Notes under the pieces: model-generated
Seen by the model: the letters and a program-made list of their open reading frames with translations, nothing else
Database searches by the model: none
What the model was told of the DNA's origin: nothing
Program-made: the position numbers and the translations under genes
Assembly: GCA_023053575.1 (NCBI GenBank)
Contig: JAKZAP010000021.1
Location: 20,274,212 to 20,338,211, forward strand
Direction: 5' to 3'
Source of the DNA: Branchinecta lynchi
Lineage: Eukaryota; Arthropoda; Branchiopoda; Anostraca; Branchinectidae
DNA length: 64,000 bases
In this document: piece after piece, positions 1-11,500 of the stretch
Numbering within the stretch: the stretch's first letter is position 1
How the letters are laid out: each line of letters opens with the position of its first letter

Positions 1-930
1 GACGTTCAGTGTCACGTCCGGGTCGGGTCCGATACCTGTGGGGATGGGGGGGGGGGGGGGTGGAAAACTCAAGAAACTCTAAAAGCAGAGGGATTGGGAC
101 GAAACTTAATGGATGGAACAAGCATTAGGCCTAGATGAAATTGACGGAGCCAGATGAATTCGGTGCTCTGTGGGGGGAGTTGGAGGGGGTTTCCTGGAAT
201 TCCGGTAGTCGTGAGTTATAATAGTTCCAGATGTAAAACGACAACGAAACTTTGCAGGCATATTAGCGACCCGAATTATCTTGACTTAAGAACCTGACAC
301 AACATACCCCTGGAAACTTCCGTTCCTAGATCCGAGCATTTTTTGGGGAGCAAGAGAAGAGAAATACGGAAATTGACTTCTATAAATTGCAAACGAGTGG
401 TCTGATTCGAGTGAAACTTCATGGGTGATACGAATCGATGGCCTCGACAGGTAAAACATGCGTTCGAACCATATGCGACCACGATTAGGGGAATTGGGGG
501 TGGGGGGACTTTTGACATGCACACAAACCAAACGGATGGACCGAATGAGATGCAAATTCGACAGTGCCGAGTTTATGCGGCCTAGATTTGTTATTTGGCG
601 TCCGGGCCGGATTTGGCCAAGGTAGGGGGGGGGGGGGGGGGGGGTACTGGAAACTTGCAGATAGGCTATGCTCCAATGTCAGTAAAACTTGATGGACAGG
701 AACAGGGAATTAAGAGATTGGGTCCGAACCGGCTCCGACAACGTTGGTGGGAGGGGGGGGGGGGGGGTACCGGAACTTTCCAAAAATGCTCAGATTCGAG
801 TAAAACTTGATAGATGGTATAAAAGAAGATGCTCTAGGTGGTCGATTTTTTTTATTCCGAACCAGACTCGGCCACGGTAGGTGGAGATAGAGTGAGTACC
901 GGAAATCGTGTAGCACGTCTAGGGATCAAA
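1..930 (-). repeat. G-run-rich degenerate tandem repeat, inverted copy of the 8985-10331 family
   Basis: The stretch holds several degenerate units. Each has a G homopolymer run (around 48-61, 626-645, 751-768) next to a variant of GGTCCGAACCGG and followed by TAAAACTTGATGGA-like text. The reverse complement of 245-280 (GGGTCGCTAATATGCCTGC followed by AAAGTTTC) closely matches the units around 9320 and 10170 (CCTGATATGCCTGCGAAG). This is therefore the same family in opposite orientation. The short reading frames inside it are homopolymer artefacts. Confidence 0.7.
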
Positions 931-1368
931 CAAATGGATTTATTTGGATGAAAGTTTGAACGGTCATGTGCATTCGCTACAGACAATCGAGACGACGCCG
1001 GAACTGCTCACAAATGAGTGAAACTAAATATCCAGATCCAGATAACCGGTTTTACGCATCTGTAGCATGAGACGCGAAAACTCTTTCGGAGCATAACGAA
1101 CACTGAAAATAGTGAAATATGGCAAATGCAAAGATTGGTGAGGTGTCGTTCTTGTACAGCCTACTCGTACAAGTGCCATATGAGCTCGTAGCTCTTGTTT
1201 TATTTGCTCATTGTTTTACGGTGTTTTTTGTGGTTTTAAACATTCATAGTGACAGTCGGGATGGTTAGCATTGTGTATGTGGTAGAAATACCATTTTTTT
1301 GTGGCCCGCTTAAATAATATTTATGTATTATTATGATTTTTAGTATCCTTAGATTCTTCTTCTTCTAG
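931..1368. other. Upstream intron sequence, no gene seen
   Basis: No coding segment that could be the preceding transporter exon was recognised. The piece near 1085-1150 resembles 61745-61800 (GCAAATGCAAAGATTGGTGAGGT compared with GCAAGTGCAAAGATTAGTGAGGT in short matching blocks). It is probably a fragment of the TTAAAGGACC MITE family. A polypyrimidine tract and AG at 1367-1368 form the acceptor of the next exon. Confidence 0.4.
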
Positions 1369-3127
1369 TACAAAGAGCAGAGCTACATAATCATTCAACC
1401 AACAGAGAGTCTGGTGTTTCCATCTGCTGACCATATAAGCACTGTTATCAGGAAAGCGATTCGGAATGGACCTGAGATTCAGTGCGTACTTTTTGATATG
1501 ACTTTCGTGACGAAAATCGACTACGCCACTGGAAAGGTAAGCCTATTTAACAATTATTTTATACTTTTTTCTGGTCTTATCTCAGCATTTTTTCTTACTG
1601 AATGAAATTTATTTCCCATTTTTAAGACACAAGTCACAAATGGAGTATGAAAGAAAAGACAAGAAAAGAAAGAAAAAAAAAGACAAGAAGACACAACATG
1701 TAACACATAAATTTTGATACTCTTATTTACACATGGGGCAACATAGCCCTATACAAAGTATGGCTAGTGTCAAAAAAGGGCCCACGGAGGTAGTCCTAGG
1801 AGATATTTGCAATACTTATAAAATGTGGAACGAATGCATTTTTTATCTTTCATAGTCAGTAGTGACCAGAATGACGACAGCGCTAGTATGTGCGGCATAG
1901 CACATACTTTTTGCTACACATTTTAAAGTCTAATACATATTAACATTCTTTACTAATTCAAATTCTTTACGTTTTATTAGAATTTCCTTTGTCCAATATT
2001 TGTTTACTTTTTATCCGGGCATAACTTTTCGCATAATAAATGTCGTCAGTAAGATTTGTGTGGAAAAAAAACGCAAACAAAATTACGAACTTAAAGCGCA
2101 AGTTGCAGTCGCACAAAAAAAAAGAGTTTCTCCCTTGGCTTTGGTGAAAAGACGGGAAATCAGTATAACTGGTCATTCTGACCAATGAGCTCCTCGCGTT
2201 CAATAAGCGGGATCCGCATTCTCCTCGAAAAGAGCCAAACACGGATATGCACAAATCGACGTAGTAACGTTAGGGACAGTTAGGGTAGATAGAAAATGAC
2301 ACAGGAAGTCGAAATCGCGGAAAGGATCAAGACTGAGATGATTATGCGCTGTTCAAACAGGTTTGAAAGGTGTGCTCAGGCATCTGCATCTGCTGCAGAG
2401 GGAGAATAGACCTTGGTTCTATTTGTCTTATGCAGATCCAGTCAGATCGCTTACCAGCGAGCCGAGAAAAGAAAAGAGTGTCAGTAGGGTTGCCACGGCT
2501 AGCACAACAGTTCTACCGTTGGAAGTTCAACTAACAACTTTCTCAACACGCTTTGTTCTGTTACGACTGTTCTTTTGTTAGTTAGAGGAACAGTGCTCTC
2601 CATACGTCAATTTAGTATTCTGCACGACATAGGCTAATGATCGTCAAATTGTTGCAATTTTTGTTAAAATAGTTTAGTACTTTTTCAAGAAAAGAACACT
2701 TTTTTCCGATCTCTAGTAGCTCAAAAATTTGTATCAGTGTAGCAACCATGAACGTCGCATGAAACTTTTACAATTTGAACAGTGGCGCGTGTAAGGCGCA
2801 AATACCACGTATAATGCCCAAAATAGATTATTACACGTACTTGAGCGATTGTTTAGGCACTTTTAGGTTAATCTAGGGTTAGGTTAATCTAGGTACGATG
2901 GGTGTTTTAACCGAAAAATTCCTGATCTGCTTCTCTATTTTTTAGATGATATTGATGTTATCAGACGACTTCACTAAACGGGAGTTATCTGTGATGGCGA
3001 CTAACATGACGAAACAAGTTCGTCATGTCTTGGAAGCTCTAGGTCCTAAAAATTTGAGTATGTTGTAACTTTTATTTTTTTTCAGTTCTTGTTTCATTTC
3101 GTTTCAGATAAACCGACTTCGCTCTGA
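1369..3127 (+). CDS. SLC26A11: 3' end of an SLC26-family anion transporter (STAS domain), three exons
   Basis: Three exons on the + strand join in phase: 1369-1536 (ends GGAAAG|GTAAGC), 2946-3057 (acceptor TTTTTTAG, donor GTATGT) and 3108-3127, ending at TGA 3125-3127. The first encodes YIIIQPTESLVFPSADH and a core strand with VLFDMTFVTKIDYATGK. The second continues with DDFTKRELSV and a helix ending LEALGPKNL. This order of substrate-facing strand, D-x-T-(F/V)-x-x-I-D-(Y/F)-T/A core and DF-x-KR motif is that of the cytoplasmic C-terminal STAS domain of SLC26 sulfate/anion transporters, closest in pattern to the SLC26A11 type. The membrane part lies upstream, outside the window. An alternative acceptor at 3085 would give a slightly different C-terminal tail. 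The assignment to SLC26 is firm; the A11 subtype is inferred. Confidence 0.78.
1537..2945 (+). other. Intron of the SLC26-like gene
   Basis: GT-AG intron of 1.4 kb between two phase-0 STAS exons. It has an A-rich simple stretch near 1650-1695. No repeat family that recurs in the window and no other gene were recognised. Confidence 0.6.
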
Positions 3128-3175
3128 ATATTTTTTATTTGAAATACCTTTTCTATACGAGACCCGACATCTACG

Positions 3176-3260
3176 TGAATACTTTTGATGACTAACTCTC
3201 CGTGCCGATGAAAAATCGCCGCGTGCCTTCCAAAAAAACGTCACCACAGCAAACGTGGTT
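3176..3260 (+). repeat. Dispersed repeat, copy 1 of 3 (TGATGACTAACTCTCC family)
   Basis: The text around TGATGACTAACTCTCCGTGC, then a GATGAAAAATCGCCG stretch, recurs at 17395-17560 and 24000-24195. There it continues with GATCGCCGTGATT, a GAGGATTTGAGT block and CTGAGGATCACTGGCGTGTT. This copy is truncated soon after the first block. Confidence 0.55.
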
Positions 3261-3380
3261 GATTCATCTACAGACGATTTGGATTAGTTTTGATGGTTCT
3301 TTTGAGTGAGTTTCTTGTTCTTCCCGAGGTTCACTGGCCCTTTTCCACCTTCCCCCTTGAAATTTAACGAAACGTTTGTG

Positions 3381-3452
3381 GTCTCACTAGGATTTGAATT
3401 CGGGACCTCGGTCTTCAGAGTCAGGTGTCTTTACAACTACACCATCGAGGAG
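3381..3452 (-). repeat. tRNA-derived SINE head (Gln-like)
   Basis: On the minus strand this reads TCCTCGATGGTGTAGTTGTA, then CTGACTCTGAAGACC, then GAATTCAAATCC. That gives a polymerase III A box (TGGTGTAGTTG), a region like the tRNA-Gln anticodon loop CTCTGAA, and a B box. The acceptor stem does not close, so it is a SINE or tRNA relic rather than a functional tRNA gene. A sister copy lies about 135 bp downstream. Confidence 0.5.
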
Positions 3453-3518
3453 TAATTTGTTAGATTTTCGAAGGAGGTAATAATAAGAGGGTGGTTTCAC
3501 TTTTGTAAAGACCTGGAC

Positions 3519-3586
3519 TGACTATGATTTGAACTCGGGATCTTTGTGTCCAGACTTATGTGTCATGACCACTACACCATCGAGGG
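3519..3586 (-). repeat. tRNA-derived SINE head, second copy
   Basis: The minus strand reads CCTCGATGGTGTAGTGGTCA and ends with CCCGAGTTCAAATC, giving clear A and B boxes. The flank after the A-box end (GAGGGGTTATTTGTTATATTT) resembles the flank of the copy at 3381-3452. The two heads are therefore probably duplicated units of one SINE family. Confidence 0.5.
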
Positions 3587-3699
3587 GTTATTTGTTATAT
3601 TTATCGAATGAGAATTTGGTAAAGGTAGGCGGTTTGAATTGGTTATACTATTTTAGCCTATCAGAAAGACTTTGGTACATTTACAAGGTTTTTTCCTAT

Positions 3700-3790
3700 T
3701 CCTTATCGTGCTGACAGACGGACAACTTTTGCGATGCCAGCGATATCCCTCCACTTACGTTTTGGGATCCCAAAATTGGATACGAATCGA
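3700..3790 (-). repeat. Dispersed repeat with GGATCCC motif, inverted relative to 14337-14400
   Basis: GACGGACAACTTTTGCGATG, GATATCCCTCCACTTACG and TTTTGGGATCCCAAAA occur here. The same blocks occur in reverse order and complement at 14337-14400, next to a long (TCCG)n run. Confidence 0.6.
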
Positions 3791-3954
3791 CCCGCTGTCT
3801 AGACCCAAAACAAGCTTAGGAAGGTGCATAATTCGCTTTTCAAGGTCCTATTCAAGGTTAAGGATATGTTCCAACATCTCACTAGTAGTTACCAAATTAT
3901 TCTCCGATTGAAACGACCTTCGTTTGAGTCTGCAATAGACCCATGCCTTTTTGG

Positions 3955-4060
3955 ACGTTAGTTAACTTTGAACAGTGCTATTGTCACCGACTTGCTGTGA
4001 TGAAAGTCAACTGATCAGCCAGAGTATCTAATTAAGAGATCCTAAAAACACCCGAATGGT
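3955..4060 (+). repeat. Dispersed repeat shared with 61140-61245
   Basis: GTTAGTTAACTTTG, ACAGTGCCATT, GCTAATT/CTAATTAAGAG and the AACACCYGRATG end are shared in the same order with 61140-61245. The two copies have the same length to within a few bases. No coding capacity. Confidence 0.55.
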
Positions 4061-6448
4061 TCTTTTCAGTCTTTATTTGACCATTTTTTCCAGAAACTAC
4101 ACTGCTCAAAGTTAGAGGAGCATACCTCTACTGTAGCTTACATGTCCCCTCATGCAGAGTAGAAGGTCGAAAATCAGAATATCTGTTAATGGTATGAAGC
4201 TACAACCCACATACACACTAACTTGTACATTTACAATCAGACGTAAGTGGTTTGTAATTTTTGAATTGGATAATTTCATTTCTTGCGGTCCTCAGCTTAT
4301 TGCGGCTGTGGTCAGAGATCGACAGCTTTCTCGGTTGTCTTAAATGATTCGTAAACAGGACGGCAATTTCCAAAGCTCTGTTTTAGGCTACCTACATTTT
4401 ATCTTGTCATGTTTTCTTTTGTTTCAAAATGGGGGGCCAATTTGGCCCGCCAATTTTCTCGCGCAGGCTACTTGGTGTTTAATAAATTACAGATAGATTG
4501 ACACTTAATTACGAAACGATCTTTCAAAACATTGACTGCCAAACTTGGCAGGCACGTCGTAAATATCATTATAAGGTATAATAGTCATGTCATGGGGAAA
4601 GCATTCGTCAGTCATTCAATAGTTCAACAAAACACTGGCTAAAGCTCCTTCCATAGCGTTTGCTTCTTGCATTGATGGGGTTAATTTAGGTAGTGTTCCA
4701 GTGAAGTTATTAGAAGTAACGATGATAACAGGAGGGGCGAGTGCCGTATTGTGGCAGTTATCACGCTCTAGTTATATCGCGAACATACGTCATCACTCAT
4801 AAGGGGGTTCCTGCAGAACCGGTAGTTATTATCACTTGTGATGCTCGCGACAGTCGCGACCATCATGAGTAAATTGTAACGATCGTAACAGTCGTGGAAC
4901 GAAAATATAAGTGGGAGGAGACAATTTGCGAAATTTGTACAGCACCTTCTGCGCTCTTTCTATCTTATTTCGTTCTGGCGTCGCTCATGTTATTTTAAAT
5001 ATGTAAAGCACCTGCTCCACTTGTCGAAATTATGTCATAACCATACATTGACGGAGAAATTCAAAATTCAAGATGCAAGTGTTACCCTTTTGTATGTTTC
5101 ATCATCGCTTTAAAAAATCATGGACAACAGGGCCCAACCAGCGCACGACGTCGTCCACTGCTTCCTGACCGAAGATTGAAAATTAAGTGTATTTTTCTGT
5201 CTGTTTATTTGTTTTGTTTATTTTCTTCATTTACTCCGCCTTTTCAAAATGGCGGGTCATAAATAAATTACTTACTTACTTATTTACTTATTACGGCAGG
5301 CTCTGGAACGGCAAAAACAACAAGAATAGTAACGATAGTAACTAATAATAAGTCGCTGGAACGCTTTCTTATTGTACTTTACCTCGAGGTTAGGATGAGC
5401 AATATTAACCTGGAAACAGGTGCAAAACGTAATTGAGAACGCAGTGAGAGCAACTAAGAGCTAAGAGCAACACTAAGAGCAACACGTCCGGCTGCTACGG
5501 TTGTGAGGCGAAATTCCTTGAGGAGAGGATGTGAGGTACTTTGCCCTGAAAGTGGGTCCATCTTAAGAGGCATCGGACCATGGCAATATTGGCAACCTAT
5601 TCAGTGACCCAAAATCAAACTTGCTAGCAACAAGCCTGTTTTGTCTTTCGACGAGAACAACAAGAAGAAAACACACGAGAAACCACCTCCAGACAAACCA
5701 TGATTAAAGAAACTAACTACAGAGCATATATGTTAGAACGGACAAAAATACATACATTTAATGCATAACTTTTTCAAAATCACAACAGATCCAAAGTGTT
5801 GTCTCTTGAAACTGCGCATCCTTATGTTATCTGTTGTGAAACTCCTGACAGTATCTGCTTGATAAAGTAGCTAATTTTATTGTTGATGTTCAGTTTTCCG
5901 CTGAGTTTGAGCTTCTCACCAAATTTGAAACACACATCAAAAATCACCTCCAGATAAAGTTGAGTTATAGTATTATAGGAGCCACAAAAACCTTATTCGT
6001 CCCAGAAACTTGCGGACCATACAAACGATCGTGATTTTTTAGCCACAACCGCTTGGTGGGAGCGGAAAACGCTTAAAGTTTAACTGAAAAGCATGCTTAT
6101 TTTTGTGTCATTTAACTGAATACACTTATTTACATTGGATTCTGCACAGTGATTTTTTTAATTTTCCACTATATACTCTAGTTGTGACGTTCAGGATATC
6201 TGCGGCCGTCCCCATAGCATAAATTCTACTATGACGCGGGAAATTTTAATCTCAGCACAGACGCGGCTTTTTAGTGGGTAGTGGTGAGAGTGGTGAAGAT
6301 TGCTTAGTTCCTGAACAAAAAATAAATCGTAAATCTTTCTCGTAAAGCATACAACAAAAATACAAGCGCATAGAGGTACCACAAATCCCACGGAAATTCC
6401 ACTATTTGAAAATCGATTAGTCGTGAATAGCGGAACAACGAAGTAACG
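4061..6448. other. Intergenic stretch, no gene recognised
   Basis: Both strands lack convincing coding sequence. At 5205-5295 the text ends in GGCGGGTCATAAATAAATT plus (CTTA)n. It resembles a retroposon 3' tail also present at 63215-63252 (GCGGGTCACAAATAAATAAA). Confidence 0.5.
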
Positions 6449-6711
6449 TTTATTCAAATAATGTTTACAACGGATACGTCAGCTATGATTCTTCATCAGC
6501 GATATCTCGGCCCTTCTTGGCAAGGGTCCTCGTCAGGCTGTCAATCCTCTGGTTCAACTTCGGGAAAGGAAACAAATTACAGGTCTGTTTCCTTCCCCGA
6601 CGTTGAACCAGAGAATTGACAGCCTGACGAGGACACTTGCCAAGAAGGGCCGACATATCGCTGATGAAGAATCATAGCTGACGTATCCGTTTTAAACATT
6701 GTTTGAATAAA
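6449..6711. mobile_element. Foldback (long inverted repeat) element, copy 1
   Basis: The two halves are near-perfect reverse complements. The left half runs from TTTATTCAAATAATGTTT through ACGGATACGTCAGCT and GGCCCTTCTTGGCAAGGGTC. The right half runs back through TTGCCAAGAAGGGCC, AGCTGACGTATCCGT and ends in TTTGAATAAA. Arms are about 115 bp with a centre near 6565-6590 (AGGAAACAAATTACAGGTCTG). Related copies lie at 20989, 23279, 33680 and 34878, with a single arm at 18990. There is no coding capacity, so it depends on outside enzymes if mobile. Confidence 0.85.
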
Positions 6712-8495
6712 TGTTTCAAAGCCAGCTTGGGCTCAAAGAATATTTACCAACGAAGTAACGCATTTTCAGCGGGTCTTCAAGCCAATTTAAGTGAATAGTG
6801 ATGGATAACTAGATTGTCTTATCCTAGCCCTTTTCGGCTAAGCTTTAATAACAATAATCATTGACCCCCACATACCTTGCAGCAAAAGAACGGACAATTC
6901 AGTTGACTTGAAATTACATTTATCTTCATACTCGTCCCGTACTCATCCCCTCCACGGTCTCTGTGTCCTTGCTTGAATGAGCCGTGTAAGAAAAGTGTGA
7001 GGAAATCGAACTTCGAACTTCGCCGTAATTTTTTTACACCGAGCTCTAGATACTTATGTTTCATATTTTTCACAAGACAACATAAATTTACGTCGGGACA
7101 GAGCACCACCTGTCAAAAGCTGACGCTTCTTAGTTAAATCCGGGCGGATTCTTAAATGAGTGGTATGATTGACGTTATTACAGTCGGTATTTGAACCCTA
7201 GTGAAAACGAGACTGCGATAATTTTTAGTCGTAATGAGGCATATTTGGGCCAGTGGGTCTGATGGATCAAGGTTCAAGTAGAAAATCTTAGGACTTTCTT
7301 CCTAGGCCTATACAAAATCATATAGGCTACCTATTAAATGGCTTTTGCAATTGTGACAATATTACAAATAAATCAAGTTTACCTTTTGTACATAGCTTTC
7401 CTCTTATTGTCGGGAGTTTGGTAAAAATCACACGATAAATTTTGTAAAAATTTCTCTTATCTTCAATGGTATATGTTATGTTTCCCGAAAATGTAACATT
7501 AAAAACGGTCATAACGAAGATTTTCTGTATGTGTGTGGGGGGGGGGGCTGTGACGAACATAATAGTAAATCCGGATGAAACTTTGTAGATGGCAAAATAC
7601 ATAACATAAATTTGTCATTTATCGATTCACACGGGATCCGACAGTGGTGGGTGGGGAGCTAGAAGTTTCAGCGAAATGACGCCTCTGATTTAAGGGAAAT
7701 CGGAAGTGGACCGATTTCGAGGCCGGTGCCGGAACCGGTTGCTACGTGATAACAAATTGAAATCAGTATTAAAACGTTATAAGTTTAAAATCAGCAAGAG
7801 TTTAAAAGATGAACCGCCGAATTTACGGTCGGCATTGGTGACGGCATCACTGATTTCGGTCGGTGCCAACCGGTGCCGGAAAAGTGTGTACAGCATGTGC
7901 CGGGGAGTGTATAACCCTTCGGAACTGACAACGATTTCGTGATGGTAAGCATTCGAGACACGGTGATTTAGGATTGATTCCATGGCCGAAGAGAAATGTT
8001 CTTTGTGAGTTTGTGACTGGTGACACCCTTACTATTCCTGTGGCCATTGTATTGTGAAAACTGTAACTAAAATCTGTCTTTTTCGTCACAAGAAGAAACC
8101 CACACTCATCTCAAGTAGTAGCTTTTCTAGTTGACAAGTATGAAAGTAAAAAACTGCTCAGTCGGACAATTGGAAAGTGATTTATTGCCGATGTCGACAT
8201 AGTGGTAAACCAAACAGATCTGTTCACAGTCTGTCAATTTTCGACTAATAATTATCTTGTTATTCGCAATTACTTAATAATGTTGGCTCAGAGCAATGAC
8301 AAGTTTTAAACTGAAAATTTCGTATTAAATATGTCTTAATCGTGCACATCCACATCCCCACGCCCTTTCGTGTCGCTTCGGGTAGCGCTTTCGTCTCCAC
8401 GTACTTTGCGTTATGCTTTAGAGGTTTTAGTAAAGAAGTTCGTGTTTCAGAGCCAAGGGTTAGCTTCCATAGTTGTGGCTTTGACTTTGGCGAAT
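6712..8495. other. Upstream region of the Kazal gene, no gene recognised
   Basis: A G11 run sits near 7537-7548. No recognised transposon or coding segment was found. The promoter of the Kazal gene should lie in the right-hand part, but I see no unambiguous TATA box. The 8342-8495 segment is richer in CG dinucleotides than its surroundings and may be the 5' untranslated region. Confidence 0.4.
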
Positions 8496-8544
8496 ATGAA
8501 GTCGGTGGTTCTAGGATTGTGTTTGGCCTTCACTTTAGCTTCAG
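8496..8544 (+). CDS. Kazal gene exon 1, signal peptide
   Basis: ATG at 8496 gives [16 protein letters not shown], a short basic N-end, a hydrophobic core and small residues at the likely cleavage site. The donor CAG|GTACGT follows at 8545. The exon ends with one base (G), phase 1, which joins GC of exon 2 to give a glycine codon. In-frame codons continue upstream without a better Met, so this ATG is the likely start. The 5' untranslated part cannot be bounded. Confidence 0.75.
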
Positions 8545-11500
8545 GTACGTAGACTATTTCCGTGAGCTCGAAATCGATCTCTAGAATATATCCAGTCCCA
8601 AAAAATGGATGGGAGCTAGAAATCCACATTCCTGCCAGCTCACGCGTTTATTAAAAATTTCACAAATACAAATAGGAGCTTTCAGCTCTGTCACACTTTC
8701 ATCATTACCAACTCAACAGTCTAGGTTTTCTCAAATTGGTCAGTGCATATAAGTATTTCTTTTGGAGTGATTTCTGGAATCGTAAATTTGGCAATTGTCG
8801 CTTACGCAAAGCAATCGTAGTTTAAAATACCATGGTAACTGTCAAAGCGACAAAAATACATATTCAGTTGCCGTGGTATCAGATACCAGAACGACAAAAA
8901 CACAGATTCATTTACCGTGGTATCAGATACCACAGCATCGTGCAAAAATGGTATCTGTAATAGCATAGTTTTCTGCAAATTCTCTTCCTACCTTGTCGGA
9001 ACCGGTTCGGACGCCAATAATAAATCTAGGCCGCATAAACTAACTACATCCCGATCACTCCACTCTGAGAGTTTCACACGATTTCCGGTTCTCTCCTCCA
9101 GTCCCCCCCCCCAGATTCGTCGGATCCGGTCCAGACTTAAAATGAGAAACATGAGACTTAAAATGAGACACGAGATCTTTCCAGATATTAAGTTTCATTA
9201 AGATCCAATAACCCGTTCGAAAGTTATGCATGTCCCTATTTTCCGGATTCCGCCACCTCCCCCCCAACGATGGTCGGATCGGGAAAGTGACTATTTCCAA
9301 TTTAGTTTGGTCGGGTCCCTCATACGCCTGCCAAGTTTTATCGTCCTAGCCCACCTGGAAGTACATTAACTACGGATCGCCGGAATTCCGGAACCCCCCT
9401 CCAGCTCCCGCCACAGTGTCCGAATCCGGTCCAGCTCTGTCAGTGATGTATGTAGAGCTTGTGCTTGTTCTTACCACCAAGTTTCATCCCGATCGGTCAC
9501 CTCTGAGAGTTTCACATGATTTCTAGTTCCCACCTCCGACCCCCCCCCCCCCCCCCAGATTCATCGGATCCGGTCCGGACTTGGAATGAGACATCTGAGA
9601 CACGAGATTTTCCAGATATCAAGTTTCATTGAGATCCGATCATCCTTTCGAAAGTTATGAATGTCCCTATTTTCCGGATTCCGCCACCTCCCCCTCCCCA
9701 CACGATGGTCGGATCGGGCAAGTGACTATTTCCAACTTAGTCTGGTCTTGTTCCTGATATGCCTGCGAAGTCTCATCGTCCTTGCATGGAAGTGCCCGAA
9801 CTATTATTTATGTTTCTTGACTATGTCCAGGTTAATCAGGTTGGGTCCCCGATTCAATCTTTTAACAATATATACTCCCGCATTCGCTCCCTAACAAGTT
9901 CCATTGTCCTAGCTTATGTGGAATAGTTTCACGAGATTTGTTTAGTTTATCCACTTTCTATTTACTCCCGCGTTCGCTCTCTGAGACATGGAGTCTTGGC
10001 GCAGTGGTACAGCGGTCGCTTCGGGACTCAGAGGTCCGTGGTTCGATCCCGCATTTGGGCAGCGCTCTTTTTGCTACGTTTCGCTCCGCTTTTGCTTTAT
10101 AATTTCCGGACTCCTGGATCCGGGGAAAGTCGGATTGGGGAAGTGATTTTTTGTAAGTTGATCTGGTCGGGTCCCTGATATGCCTGCGAAGTTTCATCGT
10201 CCTAGCTTGTGTGGAAGTGCCCGAACTAGAAAAACCTGGACAGACCAACAGAAAGACCGACCGACAGACCGACGGACGGACAGTAATTGCGATCGCTATA
10301 TGGCACTTGGCCGAAGGGCAAGTGCCATAAAAAATGTTAGGAAAGTTGGAACGAAACATCTGCCACTTACGACATGTCACCATTTCCACGCGTCATGTTT
10401 CAGCTTTGTGATCTTTTTTTGTAATTATGGGAAAATTCTATTTAAAATCGCACATTTCTTCCGAATCACTGACTTCCTTGGCATAACATCATCTCGTCTC
10501 ATTCCTTTACCATTTTTTTTCACACGGCCCAACTGTTGATTGCTGTTATCTTCGAGTACTTGTTTAGTTATGCCTCTTTTGTGAATAAAAATGAAGTTAG
10601 GTATTTTTGATTTCCTGCCCGAGTTTGTGGAGCCCTGGAGCGGTCTAAGTGTCGATACCCCTTCGATAGAATTGCTACTTTCTATTTTGGCGTTCTCTGG
10701 AACGTCTAGATCCTTTCCACAAAAGCTTAGGCTATTTATTTATTTCTCTCAGAACTGAGAAATACAAAATAATGCATAAAACAGAACTGTGCCTAAACCA
10801 TCTGGTCCATTCAGGGACACATAATTAGTATAAGAAATACACACGATTTCGAGAACAAAATTACACACTATTTTCGACAACACTATGTATTTTCATTTTG
10901 TTAGGCTGAAGGCCCCTTCAGACTGACACGTAAAACTTCAGTGACGTTTCTGTTGATAAATCTTTTACCTAATTTTATTTTTTCTGTTCTTTTTCTGTTT
11001 TTTTCTTCTTTTCGTTTTTTACTGTAGTTTGTAATACATGAATACATACTGCCATCTGAAAAGGCAAGTACTCTCTTGGGGTAGAGTTATTTGAATCTTA
11101 TGGATTCTCTTATGTTTGTATAATTATCGTTATTAGTACTTATTTCTCACGAATCAAAGTACATTACTGTATTAAAGACTGGGTATTTGAAAAAAAAAAC
11201 AGGAACAAAAGTAAATATGAACTGCAGGATTCACCCCCACCCCCCACTCTGGCCACAGTACCAGGACCATTTGACTGAAGATGTAACTGAACTAGTTGGC
11301 TTGATTAAGCAGCTTAAAATTCAATGGGCACATCAGACTACCCCAATCCCACTCTGTAACAACCTAGGAACAATGCTTACCCCCTAAATCAGCAGCTTTT
11401 TGAACAGTTTCCTCTCTGTGATATTTCAAAGCGCAATTTTCTGGGCTAGTACATTCTCAATTTACTAGCTTGGACAAAGATAAAAGTGATGTTTCTTATA

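Larger units (their letters stand above)
8985..10331 (+). repeat. Tandem array of ~440-bp units with C-runs, tRNA-like segment and terminal hairpin
   Basis: Successive units share CAGATTCRTCGGATCCGGTC (9111 and 9557), TTCGAAAGTTATG, TATTTTCCGGATTCCGCCAC (9237 and 9670), GTGACTATTTCCAA and CTGATATGCCTGCGAAG, at a spacing of about 435-448 bp. C-runs lie at 9102 and 9540. The last part holds a tRNA-like segment (9989-10055), a GACC/GACGGACG simple repeat (10240-10283) and a hairpin (10293-10331). The array lies in intron 1 of the Kazal gene. The family recurs inverted at 1-930. Confidence 0.75.

Noticed and set aside
595..916. Glycine- or proline-rich frames near the G-runs as genes
   Set aside because: They are translations of G/C homopolymers in a degenerate repeat.
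9989..10055. Functional tRNA gene
   Set aside because: A and B boxes are good, but anticodon and acceptor stems do not pair.
9958..10389. 143-codon minus-strand frame as a gene
   Set aside because: It lies across the tandem repeat, the tRNA-like segment and the GACC simple repeat; its protein is low-complexity and family-less.
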